DNA of 64,000 nt from Pleodorina starrii. Lineage: Eukaryota; Chlorophyta; Chlorophyceae; Chlamydomonadales; Volvocaceae. Every line of letters begins with the position of its first letter. Positions within the stretch are counted from its first letter, which is position 1. The position numbers and the translations under genes were made by a program. Positions 34,001 through 44,276 of the stretch are shown piece by piece. The notes under the pieces were generated by a model, which was not told the DNA's origin, did not search any database, and saw nothing but the letters and a program-made list of their open reading frames with translations. The stretch is taken from positions 8,190,001-8,254,000 of the forward strand of contig BRXU01000001.1 of assembly GCA_030267565.1 (NCBI GenBank), read 5' to 3'.

Positions 34001-35256
34001 CCTCCGCCTCCTCCGCCGCCGCTGCCTCCTCCTCCGCCGCCGCTGCCTCCTCCGCCGCCGCTGCCGGCCCCGCTCGGCAGCGGCCCCGCTCGCGTTCTGC
34101 TCGTGCCGGCGCGTTTCGTCCGCTCCGACTGCTGCCTCTATTGTCCCGCTGCTGCTGCTGCTGCTGCTGCTCCCCACCCGATGCCGTCACCTGCCTCCGC
34201 CTCCGGTGCCTTCTCCGCGTCCGCCTCCGCCGCTCGCTGGCCCGTTCGCCGGGCCCCTCACCTGCCCGCCTTTGCTTCCCCACCCCACTCCTCCCTCGGT
34301 ATACGTACTTCCTTGCCCTTCCTTCTGACGTCATTTCCCCTCTGATGTCACTCCACAGGGCGCTTCTCCCTTTTCTCCTCCCCAGCCCCGACCTCGCTGG
34401 GCCCGCAGCCGCAGCCACACAACAGCCGCTACCTTCCGCGGTGGCCCAGGGCCGCCCAGGGCCGCCCAGCCCACCCGCTGCAGCGCCCGTCAGCTTTTGC
34501 CTCCCACACATTGGACCTGGACCAACCGGTTTTTGCTTCCCGCAACCCCTCTATCCACCTCTCTACCCACCCACCCACCCACCCACCTCTCTATCCTCCT
34601 ATCCGCCTCCCTACCCACCCACCCACCCGCAGGCTAGCATTCCGTTTGAAGGACCTCGTGACGGTCGACTCCAGCAGTCCGCAGCCCGAGTACGTCAGGT
34701 AGGTGATAAACGTCATCCAGCCGCCGTACGTGAAACCCGGGATGTTGAAGACCTTCTCCTGGAGAGTGGAGAACCCGAGCGCGGAGGCGATGGAGCTGCG
34801 GGGGTGAGGGGCAGGTGGGCATGGGGGGAGGCGGGGGGGAGGTGAGGTGAGGGGTCGGAAGGACGAATGGGTGAGGGGGAGGGGAAGAGTGCACCGACGG
34901 GCGCATGGGGGGATGGGCAAGCGGGCCGGCGGGTGTGGGTTTCGGGGCGAGTGAGGGGCTTGAAGAGGGTTGAGAGGCAACAGGAGGCATGGGAGGCTAG
35001 CCGGAAAAGCCCCTGTCGGCGCTTGGTGCGTACGACGGGAGTTGCAGTTTTGGTCTGTTCGGGCTGTCGGAAGAAGGCCGGTTGAGCTGGCGTCTGGTGA
35101 TCCAAAACGAAGCTGGAGGCCAATGCGAAATTTGGCATGGCGAACCGCCGGCCACAGCCCCGGTCCGTGGGAGGTCGCCCTGCCTCCGGGCTCCGGCAAC
35201 CCACAACAGCCCGGGCACCTGCGCGCGAGGTCTACTTACCCTACTGCAAGGGCCAT
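31079..35256 (-). CDS. UAA/SLC35B-family nucleotide-sugar or PAPS transporter, 7 exons
   Basis: A multi-pass endomembrane antiporter of the drug/metabolite superfamily. Exons: 35256-35240, 34795-34627, 33689-33559, 32904-32760, 32358-32223, 32009-31849, 31345-31079; phases agree (341 aa). The first coding exon is only 17 nt (MALAV plus two bases). Family landmarks: LQEKVFNIPGF, YFTNWALNYLNYTTRIVFKS immediately followed by CRVIPVM (the KS-K/R-VIPVM signature), GQRYSAVQY, LCDALTANLEERQFF, and CQVILSFVVFPKPMSWKY. About ten hydrophobic segments are expected. The C-terminal ~45 residues are a Lys/Asp then Gly/Ala-rich tail without a KKxx ending. Substrate cannot be told from sequence; the signature is shared by SLC35B2/B3 (PAPS) and plant UDP-sugar transporters. 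Confidence 0.88.
32930..33085. repeat. 14-bp minisatellite in transporter intron 3
   Basis: About eleven copies of GAGAGCGGGGT(T/A)GG. Two variants alternate irregularly. Confidence 0.9.
33838..34075. repeat. GCC/TCC trinucleotide-rich tract in transporter intron 2
   Basis: About 240 bp of GCCGCTGCCTCCTCC-type repeats, open in several frames on both strands. It lies wholly between exons 34795-34627 and 33689-33559, so the open frames are compositional, not genic. Confidence 0.85.
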
Positions 35257-35951
35257 GAAAAATGCAGTTTGATTGCGTGGGGGCTTGGGTTGAGAACTGG
35301 GCTTGGCGGTTGACTCGGCCTGCTCGGCGAATGGCGCCGGTTAGGTGGCGGGTTGCTCAACTTGTGCGAGGCAGGCAACGGTTTTGCAGATCATTGCGAC
35401 TTGGTTAACGGAAGCTGGATAATGCAACTCGTCGCACGCTAAATGCGTTGTCGTCGAAGCTGGGACGGCGAAGCATTTACCTGAGCCGCCTCCACGTCCG
35501 AGCGTGCGACGACTGTGTATCCTTCATCGTGCACCTCCTTCACCATTGCGACCGCCTAGCGTTGCAGCAGGACTCTCAGCGCAGACGACCAGACGGGAAG
35601 TTGCGGTCTGGGCGTTGTGCGTACCAGGACTATTTGTTATACATACGCATTTGGACAGCCAATGCCGGAACTTCTGTGTTGAACCAAGTGTTGATCAACG
35701 ATCGAGGCATCGAGCTGTGATAAAGTTTTTGCGTTCAGTTGTAGTACCAATCCGTTATCGGGCAACTCCCGCAAGAAGAAGCTGAAACCAACACTTGTAA
35801 ATTATAAGGATTGAAATGCATACTGCTGCCTAGAGAAAACAGTTGAAATAAAACCCTGGCTTGACATATATTATTCACGCAGCGCCACGATCTGGGTATG
35901 AAATTGTATAGCGACATAAGGGATACGTATACATAATCACTCTTAGGCTGC
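35257..35951. promoter_or_regulatory. Divergent promoter region between the transporter and bL25 genes
   Basis: 695 bp separate the two opposed start codons. The right half (35650-35950) is AT-rich for this genome, including a TGACATATATTATTCACGC stretch at about 35862. No established element was identified and no gene is present. Confidence 0.55.
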
Positions 35952-38900
35952 ATGTCCTTGGGCGTGGCGGCCCTCGGCGCCGCTGCCTTTCGCAGCGGCA
36001 TCACTCAGCTGCAGGGTGCGCGCGGGTGGCTCTGCAGCCTGCTGGTCCACAGCGCGGATCCATGCGGATCGCTCTCGGGGCTGGCGCTCTGCCGGAGGCA
36101 GCACACCGTGCCCGAGCGACGACCGGCATCCACGGTGCCGGAAGACATCCTTCGGGAGCTCCATGACTTAAGTAAGACGTCGCGAAAGCCTCCCTGCCGT
36201 CTTTTCAAAATTCCTGCGAGATCGCGGGCCGGAGCACTGCCCAGCCGGGCGTGCTCGTGCTCGTGCTGGTCCCCGGGGGGCACCCCGCTTCTCCCCCCCT
36301 CCTTTTCGCCTCGCGCTGCCTTCCCACACCAGCGCCTTCCACACCCCAACGCCGGTTGGCTGCACACAATCCTAACTTCTTTACACCCATCCTTTATTCC
36401 TATACCACATCACACGATCCTAACTCGTCACGCCCTTCCTTTACTTCCATACCGAACGGCACCTGCAGCGCCAACACCCGCACCTAGAGGGCTCCCTCCC
36501 CGCACCCTCCTCCCCCATACCCCACCCTCTAACCCCACCCCCTTTCCCCACCCCTCACCCCACCCACCCACCGTCTCCCCCTCTCCCCCGTCCTCCGCCC
36601 TTCCCAGACTCCGCCCTCGCCGCCGACTCCCGCCTCGACGGCCGCCAGCGCCGCTCCCTCGTCCTCTCCGCCCAGTCCCTCCCCGCGCCCCTGCCGCTCC
36701 ACGAGATCGAGCCGGACCTGCCCTCCCTGGAGGCCCACGTCCGGCCGCCCCGCTCCGAAGGCGGCATGGCTCGCTGCGCCGCCAAGTGGCTTCGGCGCTC
36801 GGGGCGGGTGCCCGGACAGGTGCACTCGCTGATGGGCCCGCCGGGCATGCTGGCGGATCTGGATTCCGGCTCGGATTCGAATCCGGATTTGGCCAGTTTG
36901 GATTTGGATTCGGATTCGGCGTCGTCGGTGGATTCGAGGGGCTCGGGATTCGGGCCCGGGGGCAGGCGGGTGTGGGAGCTGAATGTGCACTTCGATGAGA
37001 GGGAGCTGGCGCGAATGGTGAGGAGGGGAAGGGGGCGGGGGCGGGAGGAGGGGAGGGAGAGAGAGAGGAGGTAAGAGAGAGAGAAAGGGAGACAGAGAGA
37101 GAGACAGAGAGAGAGACAGAGAGGAGAGGAAGTGAGAGCGTCGGGTCGGGGCACGTGTGGGGTGGGGTGGGGCAGAGCACGGGAGGGAAACTGGGAGTGG
37201 ATTCGGGGGGGCCGGAGCTGCGGGGGCAGAGCTGACGTGTGGGGTGATTAATAGGTTGCGCAGGCTTGGCTCGTTTGTTGGCCGAAATGCCGAAGAAAAG
37301 AAGTGTGGGGGGGGGCCGGCGCAAACTGCGCCCGCCCGGCAACCGGTTGGCTGCTCTGCCCCCAACGAACCCTTATCCCCTCCACCCTCCCCTCACCCTC
37401 CCGCCACCCTCCCCCCGCCACCCTCCTCCTGGCTGCACCTCTCTTGTGTGTACCTCACTCGACCGCAGGTGAGGACCTTTGGCCGCAACGGCTGCACGGC
37501 TCGCGTGCTGCAACTCAAACTGATTCGACCACCACCGCCACCACCACCAACAACAACACCAACAACACTGGCAACAGCACCACAGCCGGGCCTGTTGCGA
37601 GCACAGTCACCGGCGGCGCCACAGCAACAGCAGCAGCCGCAGCAGCAAACGGAGGGTGGTGGTGGCGGTGGTGGCGAGTTGTTGGGTGTGGTTCGCGTCA
37701 AGCCAGTGCGTGTGTTCATGAACGCGGTGAGTCAGCGGCTGGAGGGCATCGAGCTGATCTACTGCCCGCAAGATCGTGTCGTACTTGTGGACGTGCCCGT
37801 ACGGCTGGCCAACGATGAGATGGCGCCGGGCGTGCGGAAGGGCGGCTGGATGAACATGATGAAGTGAGGCGGGGAGGGAAGGGGGGTGGAGGTGGGGAGG
37901 GGGTGGAGGGGGAAAGGGGGTGGTGGGTGGTGGGGTGTGGGTAATAGAAAGGCGGAATTCTGCGGCGGAGGGGTGGAGGAGGGCCGAATGTAAGCGTGGC
38001 GGGGTGGTGATGGTGGTGGTGGTGGGGGCGGGGGGGGGGTGGGAAGGGGGCAAGGTGGGAAGGGTGGCACGGTCCGCGTGTCTGCATCCAAACCCAAACC
38101 GATCCAGCTGTTGGTTGACCCTCCAGCGCCCCGGTGCACCCAGACCCTCCACCTCCGCACGGCCGCAACCCGCCACCCCTCGCCCCGGCCCCCCTTTATT
38201 ATACAAAGGAGCATATCACTCCCTGACCCCCCTCACCCCGCACCTCATGACCCGCCCCCCTCCCCGGGCATCTGATGGCTATGGTTGCTGCGATTGCAAT
38301 TGCGGCCGGTACCTGGGAGACAGCATGGCGCCCTCAACCCCCTCTCCCTCGACCCTCCCCCACTGCCCGCTTGCCTGCCTTCGGACTGAATTCCATACCC
38401 CCTCCGTCCACACCCGCTCCCACCTTCACCTCCGCCGTCCACCCCCTCCCCTTTCTTTTTCATTACCCTCCCCCTCCCCCACCCTCCGCCACGGGCTCCG
38501 GCCTATACGTGGGTAACCCCCCCTCCCCCTCCTCCCCCTCCTCCCCCTCCTCCACCCCCCCGGTCAGACGCACCGTGCGCTACAAGGCGCTGGGCAACGC
38601 CGTGCCGCCGTTCATCGAGGTCAATGTACGGCACATGGATCTGGATCAGGATCTGCTGGTGCGGGATCTGCCCGTACCGCCGGGTACCAAGATCTACGAG
38701 AAGGTGCGGAGAGGGGCCCGTGTACATCCCGGGGAGCCCCGGGAGCCCGGGAGAAGGGCCGCGGATCTTTTGGTTTCGGAGGGGGGCGGGGAGGGGGAGG
38801 GGGAAGGGGGGATGCTGAGGAAGGGCTGTGCTGACAGGCAGGCGCCGCACCATTGGTCGCCCACCTCCCCCCCAGCCCCCACCTCCGGTGTCCCTCCTGT

Positions 38901-39066
38901 CCTGTCCTGCGCTTCGCCCCTGCCAAACCTCGTCATGGTCACCAGTTACGGTACTGCGGGTTTCCTTGTTTGTATTTAGGGTTTTACGGTATCTGCCCTC
39001 TGTGCCCTCTCGCAGGACTTCAATGCGCCCGTGGTTCGCTGCACGACCGATGTGGGCAAGGATTGA
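35952..39066 (+). CDS. bL25-family (L25/TL5/CTC) ribosomal protein, probably mitochondrial; 5 exons
   Basis: 5S rRNA-binding large-subunit protein. Exons: 35952-36171, 36608-37017, 37469-37863, 38568-38703, 39016-39066; phases agree (403 aa). The N-terminus (MSLGVAALGAAAFRSGITQL...) is hydrophobic with basic residues, fitting an organelle presequence. The L25 core begins at CAAKWLRRSGRVPGQVHSL. It is followed by an Asp/Ser-rich insert, LARM|VRTFGRNGCTARVLQL, a Pro/Thr/Gln/Gly low-complexity insert of about 45 residues, VRVKPVRVFMNAVSQ, VDVPVRLANDEMAPGVRKGG, and FIEVNVRHMDLDQDLLVRDL. The KKGG-type and 'I.V.V..LDI...V..L' pattern matches plant organellar L25 proteins. Mitochondrial rather than plastid is my preference, not proven. 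Confidence 0.82.
38491..38522 (+). repeat. Dispersed intron/UTR repeat A (core GGCCTATACGTGGATAACCC)
   Basis: Best-preserved copy, in a bL25 intron. Other copies: 10557-10578 (+), 22977-23002 (-), 25011-25040 (-), 41031-41057 (+), 44011-44040 (-), 54257-54290 (+). The left flank GGGCTCCGG is shared by four of them. Confidence 0.75.
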
Positions 39067-40053
39067 GCCAGCCAGTCGGCCAGCCAGCCAGCCAGCTAGT
39101 CAGCCAGCTGGCTAGCCAGGCAGACAACCGGGCGGCCAACCAGGCAGGCAGTTGGCCAACCGGAAGGGTAGACGGCAGGCAGGCAGCCAGCCGGGCCGCT
39201 AACATACCTGACCAGCCTGCAAGGGTACTGTTGCGTACCTGGGGGGGCGGGATGGGCAGCGGGATGGGCAGCGGGGGTGCAGGGACACGTGCAGCGGAGT
39301 GCGGTTTGGATGGGTAGGGTAATCATGGTGGTGGTGGCTGGTGGTTGGTGGTTGGTGAAGGGCGGATGATCGGGAGGTGTACGGACGGGACGCCACGTTG
39401 GAAAGGTACCGGGAGGGGTGGGGTAGGCAGGGTAGGGTGGGGTAGCGACGATGGGCGCGAGCGAGCGAGCGGGCGAGTGAACGAGCGAGCGTGAGGGGGC
39501 AACGGAGCGGGGAAGGGTGTGTGTGTGTGGCTGAGGAAGGAAGGGCGGGAAGGGGGTGGGCGCTTCTTGAGCAGTCACGGATGTAGGCGTACACAAGAAG
39601 CGATGCGTAAGGAACAACGCAGCAGGGGCACGCCAGCCGAGTAGCAGCCGGGAGCAGTGTGGGCAGGCGGCAGGTTTGGCGGGTGAGGGGGGAGAGCGGC
39701 AACAGTGGGGCGCTCTGGCGGAGATGGGGTAAAGGAGGCGGGCTTGTTGCTGTACCGGTTGACAACCGCTAACTGAAAAGGAGCATGCTTGTTTGTCACG
39801 GGCATTCCATCAATCGTTTCTTCGCCATCCGAAGCTGTAAACGCATACATCTTTATCCAGTCTGAGCCGCAGAACTAGCCCTGCTCTCGGATTACTGCGT
39901 GCTTTCGCGCTTCTAGAAGGAAAACCTCTCGCTCCTAACGCGCCGGTCAGGAATGTAAAAAACATAGTCTGGTAGGTTCTTATTTGTACTTTCCAACTAT
40001 CACATATCTTTGAGCCCGTCGGCTTGCGCCGTCTGTCGCCCCATCGGCCAAGG
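39067..40053. other. Intergenic: bL25 3' UTR and GPN2 promoter
   Basis: 39066-39170 is a (GCCAGCCAGTCG)-type array. The rest to about 39840 is probable 3' UTR, ending at TGTAA 39836-39840. The remaining ~210 bp would be the GPN2 promoter and 5' UTR. No gene. Confidence 0.5.
39836..39840 (+). terminator. Candidate TGTAA polyadenylation signal (bL25 gene)
   Basis: TGTAA in GAAGCTGTAAACGC, about 770 nt past the stop and about 210 nt before the next start codon on the same strand. Confidence 0.55.
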
Positions 40054-41281
40054 ATGCCTTTCGGCCAGATTGTGGTCGGCCCGCCGGGCAGCGGCAAGAC
40101 CACCTACTGTCGTGGCATGCAGCAGTTCATGCAGGCCACCGGCCGCAAGGTGGCCATCGTCAACCTTGACCCCGCTAATGACATGCTGCCGTACGAGGCC
40201 GCCGTGGACGTCGCGGACCTGGTCTGCCTCGAGGAGGTCATGCAAGAACTCAAACTTGGACCCAACGGAGGTGCGCGGGGAACGACGACGAGCAGTCCTG
40301 CGGGTGACTTACTGGTCCCGGGTTGGGATGAGCTGTGCGTTTCCAGACGTGAAGGGGTGCGCGCGCTCGCGGGTCGGGCACGGCACAGGGTCATCACAGC
40401 CCCACTCCCTCGCCCCGAGGTTTTTTTGTCTTTTGGGGTGTCCATGACGCACCTCTTCACGTTCCCCCTCCCGCATGTTCGGTAAGTATTGCTGGGTTCT
40501 GGGTCCGTTCGCTAACGCCGTCTCCGTCTCCGCTGCGGTATTTTCATTTTACCCCCTCCCGTCACGTCCCTCTGCTGCGGCATCGTTTTTATCACCACAC
40601 CCCCTGTCTCGTGTCATGTCACGTCAGGCCTGTTGTACTGCATGGACTATTTGGCTAAGAACCTGGACTGGCTGCATGAGAAGCTGGCGCCGCTGGAAAA
40701 GGGTGCGGAGCCTCAGGGTCGACCAATGGGAGGAACCGCAGCGAAGAAGCCAGTGGGGGGTGGGGGAGGGAGGGGCTGCAAGCTGGTGTGATCGACGGCG
40801 ACAGCTCCTGGGAGGGTGACACCTGCTGGGTGGGGGTGAAATACGGTAGTGTGTGCGATGCATCCTAGGCACCGGGTGCAGCAACCAGCCCCCGAGATAA
40901 CTATTGAAGTCCAGAACTCCAGATGGGGAGGTTCTCCACTTCTAGACCGTCGGCATCAACCTGCCCGCATGCTTCACCAGTCCGCTTCACCCCGCCCGCT
41001 CCAATCGCTCTTTATCTCCCCTCACCGTACAGCCTATACGTGGATTACCCACCCCCCATTTCCCCATTCCCCCCCTCTCCACCCCCTCCGCAGAGGACTA
41101 TTACTTTCTGTTCGACTGCCCGGGGCAGGTGGAGCTGTTCACGGGACCCGGCGTCGGCGGCGGCTCGCTGCGTGCCGTACTGGACGAGCTGGGGGGCCCA
41201 CGGTGGCACTACCGGCTGGTTTCCGTACAGCTGGTGGACGCGCACCTCTGCACCGACCCGGCCAAGTGAGCCCCGGGCTGC

Positions 41282-41321
<40 letters not shown>

Positions 41322-43446
41322 GGGGGGGGGGCGCTTGGGAGGACAATGCCTGCCTCGACCCTACCCGACCCTACCCGACCCTATCCGACTCTATCCGGCC
41401 CTACCCGACCCGACCCTACCCCACCCTACCCTCGATGTGGCCGTTTAGCCGAGAGCGCGGCCCGCTCCAAGCCCGCTTCCCCCGGCTTCCGGCGCCTTTC
41501 CGCACCCGCTCCCTGTAGCCCCCACTGCCGCGCATCTCGCCTCTGCCGCTGCTGCGGCGGTTGCTGCTGCTGCTGCTGCTGCTGAACATGGCTACGTGGT
41601 GCTGAACACGTTTTCCCGTTCCTGCGAGCGCGCCGTGCATGCCCCATCGTCCGCTTCGTCGTCCGTATGTTCCCACCGACCGACAATCCACCCATGCCCC
41701 CCCTCCCCCCCCCCAAAATCCACCAATCCACCAATCCCCCAATCCCCCAATCCCCCCTCAGGTACATGTCGGCGCTTCTTCTGTCCCTCAGCACGATGCT
41801 GCATCTGGAGCTGCCGCACATTAATGTGCTGTCAAAAATGGACCTTGTACGACAGTACGGCCAGCTAGGTACGGACGGGCGGTGCGGTGCGGTGCGGTGC
41901 GGTGCTGTCCACCAGGAGGTGTGACGTCTGGTCTCTCGCGCTGTCGCAGTACCGTATCTCACAACAAAGAAGTGAGGACGTCCGGAGGAGCACATCGGGA
42001 AGGGGGGCATGGCGGTGGCGGTGGTGGTGGCAGTAGGTGTCGGTGACCCGCGGGGCGCCCGGACCCCGCACCTCTGGGGCGCCCTGACCTCGCCTCACCT
42101 CGTCACCTGTCACCTCACTGTCCTCGCCTCCGTCCGCCCGGTGTTCCACCCCCTCCCTCTCCACTTCGCCCCGGGGTCTGTGGGTCTGTGACCCGTGGGT
42201 CGCAGATTTCAACCTGGACTTTTACACCCAGGTGCAGGACCTGGGCTTCCTGGTGCATGCGATGGGGGACAAGCCCTTCTCGCAAAAGTTCAGGTGCGTG
42301 AACTCCGAACGGACCTACGGTAGCAGCAATATGTACCGAACATAGCTGTAACCTCGGCACTAGCCGACCTTGTGAGCTGTGACAGTGTCGAGGGACGAGG
42401 CGGGGGGCCGCGGTCTTTCCCCCCCTTCCCTGACGCCGTCTCTTGCGTCCGCCGCTGTTTAGCGTTTCGTTGCGACCGCCCCTCCGGTCTCCGTCCCTTC
42501 GCTGCGGTACCGTATCTTCTTTTTACCCCCGTCCCCCCTCCCGTCCCCCCGGCCTGCCCTCCCCGTCCCGCCGTGCGGTGGCAGGAAGCTGAGCCAGGGG
42601 CTGTGCGAGGTGATCGAGGAGTACGGGCTGGTGTCGTTCATCCCGTTTGCCGTACAGGTACGGCGCAGTACCGGTCACGGTGAAACGGCCACGGACTCCC
42701 GATCCTGCAGAGCGTCTGTAAAACTAAGGGCTGCTGCGGAGTTTTCCCCCCTGGGTGGCCAAAGAGTGCGCAAGAGGAGGCTCCTTCCCTGCCCTGTACT
42801 ACGCCCCGTTACTTGAACTTGAACTTGCAAGTCGCCATGAACTTATGGTTTGGACCCTTCCTTCAAGTCGCCTTTGACCTTACCCCGCACGACCTTTCCC
42901 CCTGGGTGACCTCGCGCAAGAGGAGGCTCCTTCCCCGCCCTGTACAGCTGTACTTGGACCTTGTCTTAAAGTCGCCATGAACTTACCGCGCACGTGCAGG
43001 ACAAGGCCAGCCTGCAACACCTGATGGTGGCGGCCGACAAGGCCAACGGCTACTGCTTCGCCACGCTGCGGGGCCACACGCCGTACCCCCCAGAGATGCT
43101 GTACGGCAGCGCAGGCACGGGCTTGGCGGATCGGGACATATGGCTGGGCATGCAGGAGAAGTACGTGGATGGGGAGGTGCGGGAGGCGGCAGAGCCGGAG
43201 GCGGGGGCGGGGGAGGTGACGGGGGCGGGTGCGCCCGGGGTTTCGGGGCCGCCGCCGCGGGTGCCTGTGCGGCAGCGGCAGCGGCAGGAGGCGGGGAGAG
43301 CACCGCTACACCGCGTTGAGGAGGAAGTGGAGGAGGAGGAGGAAGAGAGGGAGGAGGAGGAGGAAAAGGAGGAGAAAGAGGAAAAGGAGGAGGAAAAGGA
43401 GGAGAAAGAGGAAAAGGAGAAAAATGATGATGATGATGCAGGGTAA
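40054..43446 (+). CDS. GPN2: GPN-loop GTPase 2, 7 exons
   Basis: Dimeric GTPase needed for assembly and nuclear import of RNA polymerases. Exons: 40054-40270, 40628-40702, 41094-41265, 41762-41868, 42206-42293, 42585-42657, 43000-43446; phases agree (392 aa). P-loop GPPGSGKT at residues 9-16; NLDPAND; the GPN loop (G69-P70-N71) spans the exon 1/2 boundary region; G3 [21 protein letters not shown]4 LSKMDLV; G5-like [19 protein letters not shown]; and the QEKYVDGEV end of the conserved core. A GPN2-type rather than GPN1/3 assignment rests on [15 protein letters not shown] and the QEKY ending. The last ~60 residues are a Glu/Lys then Asp-rich extension not usual for the family. Confidence 0.95.
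42740..42999 (+). repeat. Internal duplication within GPN2 intron 6
   Basis: Two related blocks: CAAGAGGAGGCTCCTTCCC with CGCCCTGTAC nearby occurs at about 42770-42805 and again at about 42908-42945. GTCGCCATGAACTTA occurs at about 42831 and 42971. The second block leads directly into the true acceptor at 42999. Confidence 0.75.
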
Positions 43447-44276
43447 TGGACGGCCGGCCCGGGCAGGGCAGCGGTTGGAAGAGGGGTTGGAGGGCAGCCG
43501 GCCTGTGGACCGGGCGCCAGGTGTGGACGGGGACGGGGGGCGCTCCTCCCTGCGCTGTGTCCGCGATGTCGGGTGTTGCTGCGACTCTCTGGGCCCTCTT
43601 GGCAGTCCAAAGCCCCAGGTAGTGGCGCGATGCCGTACAGCAGCAGCAGCAGCAGCGGCAGCAGCAGCAGGTACGATATGTCGTGAATTTCCATACCCTG
43701 ACCAAGCTGGCCGCATCCCAGGAAAGACAAGCGGGGACGCTCAGCCAACCGAGCCGAGCAACCCGCCACGGTGACTGCAACCAACCGCAGCCGACGGCGA
43801 CGCAAGGCCAAGTCCCAACGCCCCACTGCAGCATCAGCAGCAGCAGCGCAGCATCAGCAGCAATAGCTGTTGTCGTTACACAAGAAGGCTGCTCCAGACC
43901 CCGACCGTCCGGAGGCGGGGTTTACCCAGTCAGCTGGCCGTTTCAGCGTCAGCGGAAACGACCGAGGATAAAAGGACAACGCAAGCCAGCCGGGCAGGAA
44001 CCCCGGGTGTGGGGGGTGTTATCCACGTATAGGCCGGGGGTGTGTGTGGCGAACCGCACGGCATACCGTCAGACCTTGGATACAGTAGCCATGAGGCTTG
44101 GCGACAGGCCTCGGGCCACGAGCACTTGGGTGTGACGCCGACAAAGACACACGGTCCCGCACCGGGCGGGCCAGCGGGAGTGGAGCCACCTCACCCTCCC
44201 CCCGTCCCCCCATATGCCGTCTAGCCGGTTCTTTCCATACCATACCATACATAACATCCACACATACAACACCCGA
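43447..44276. other. Convergent 3' region of GPN2 and the SPOUT methyltransferase
   Basis: No gene. A (CAG)n run lies at 43639-43671. TTACA at 43876-43880 serves as a candidate TGTAA for the minus-strand gene. No plus-strand TGTAA was found for GPN2. Confidence 0.45.
43876..43880 (-). terminator. Candidate TGTAA polyadenylation signal (SPOUT methyltransferase)
   Basis: TTACA on the plus strand, about 400 nt beyond the minus-strand stop at 44277. Confidence 0.5.

Noticed and set aside
33737..34511. Long open frames on both strands over a GCC/TCC tract
   Set aside because: The whole tract lies inside a well-supported transporter intron; openness is due to trinucleotide repetition lacking stops.
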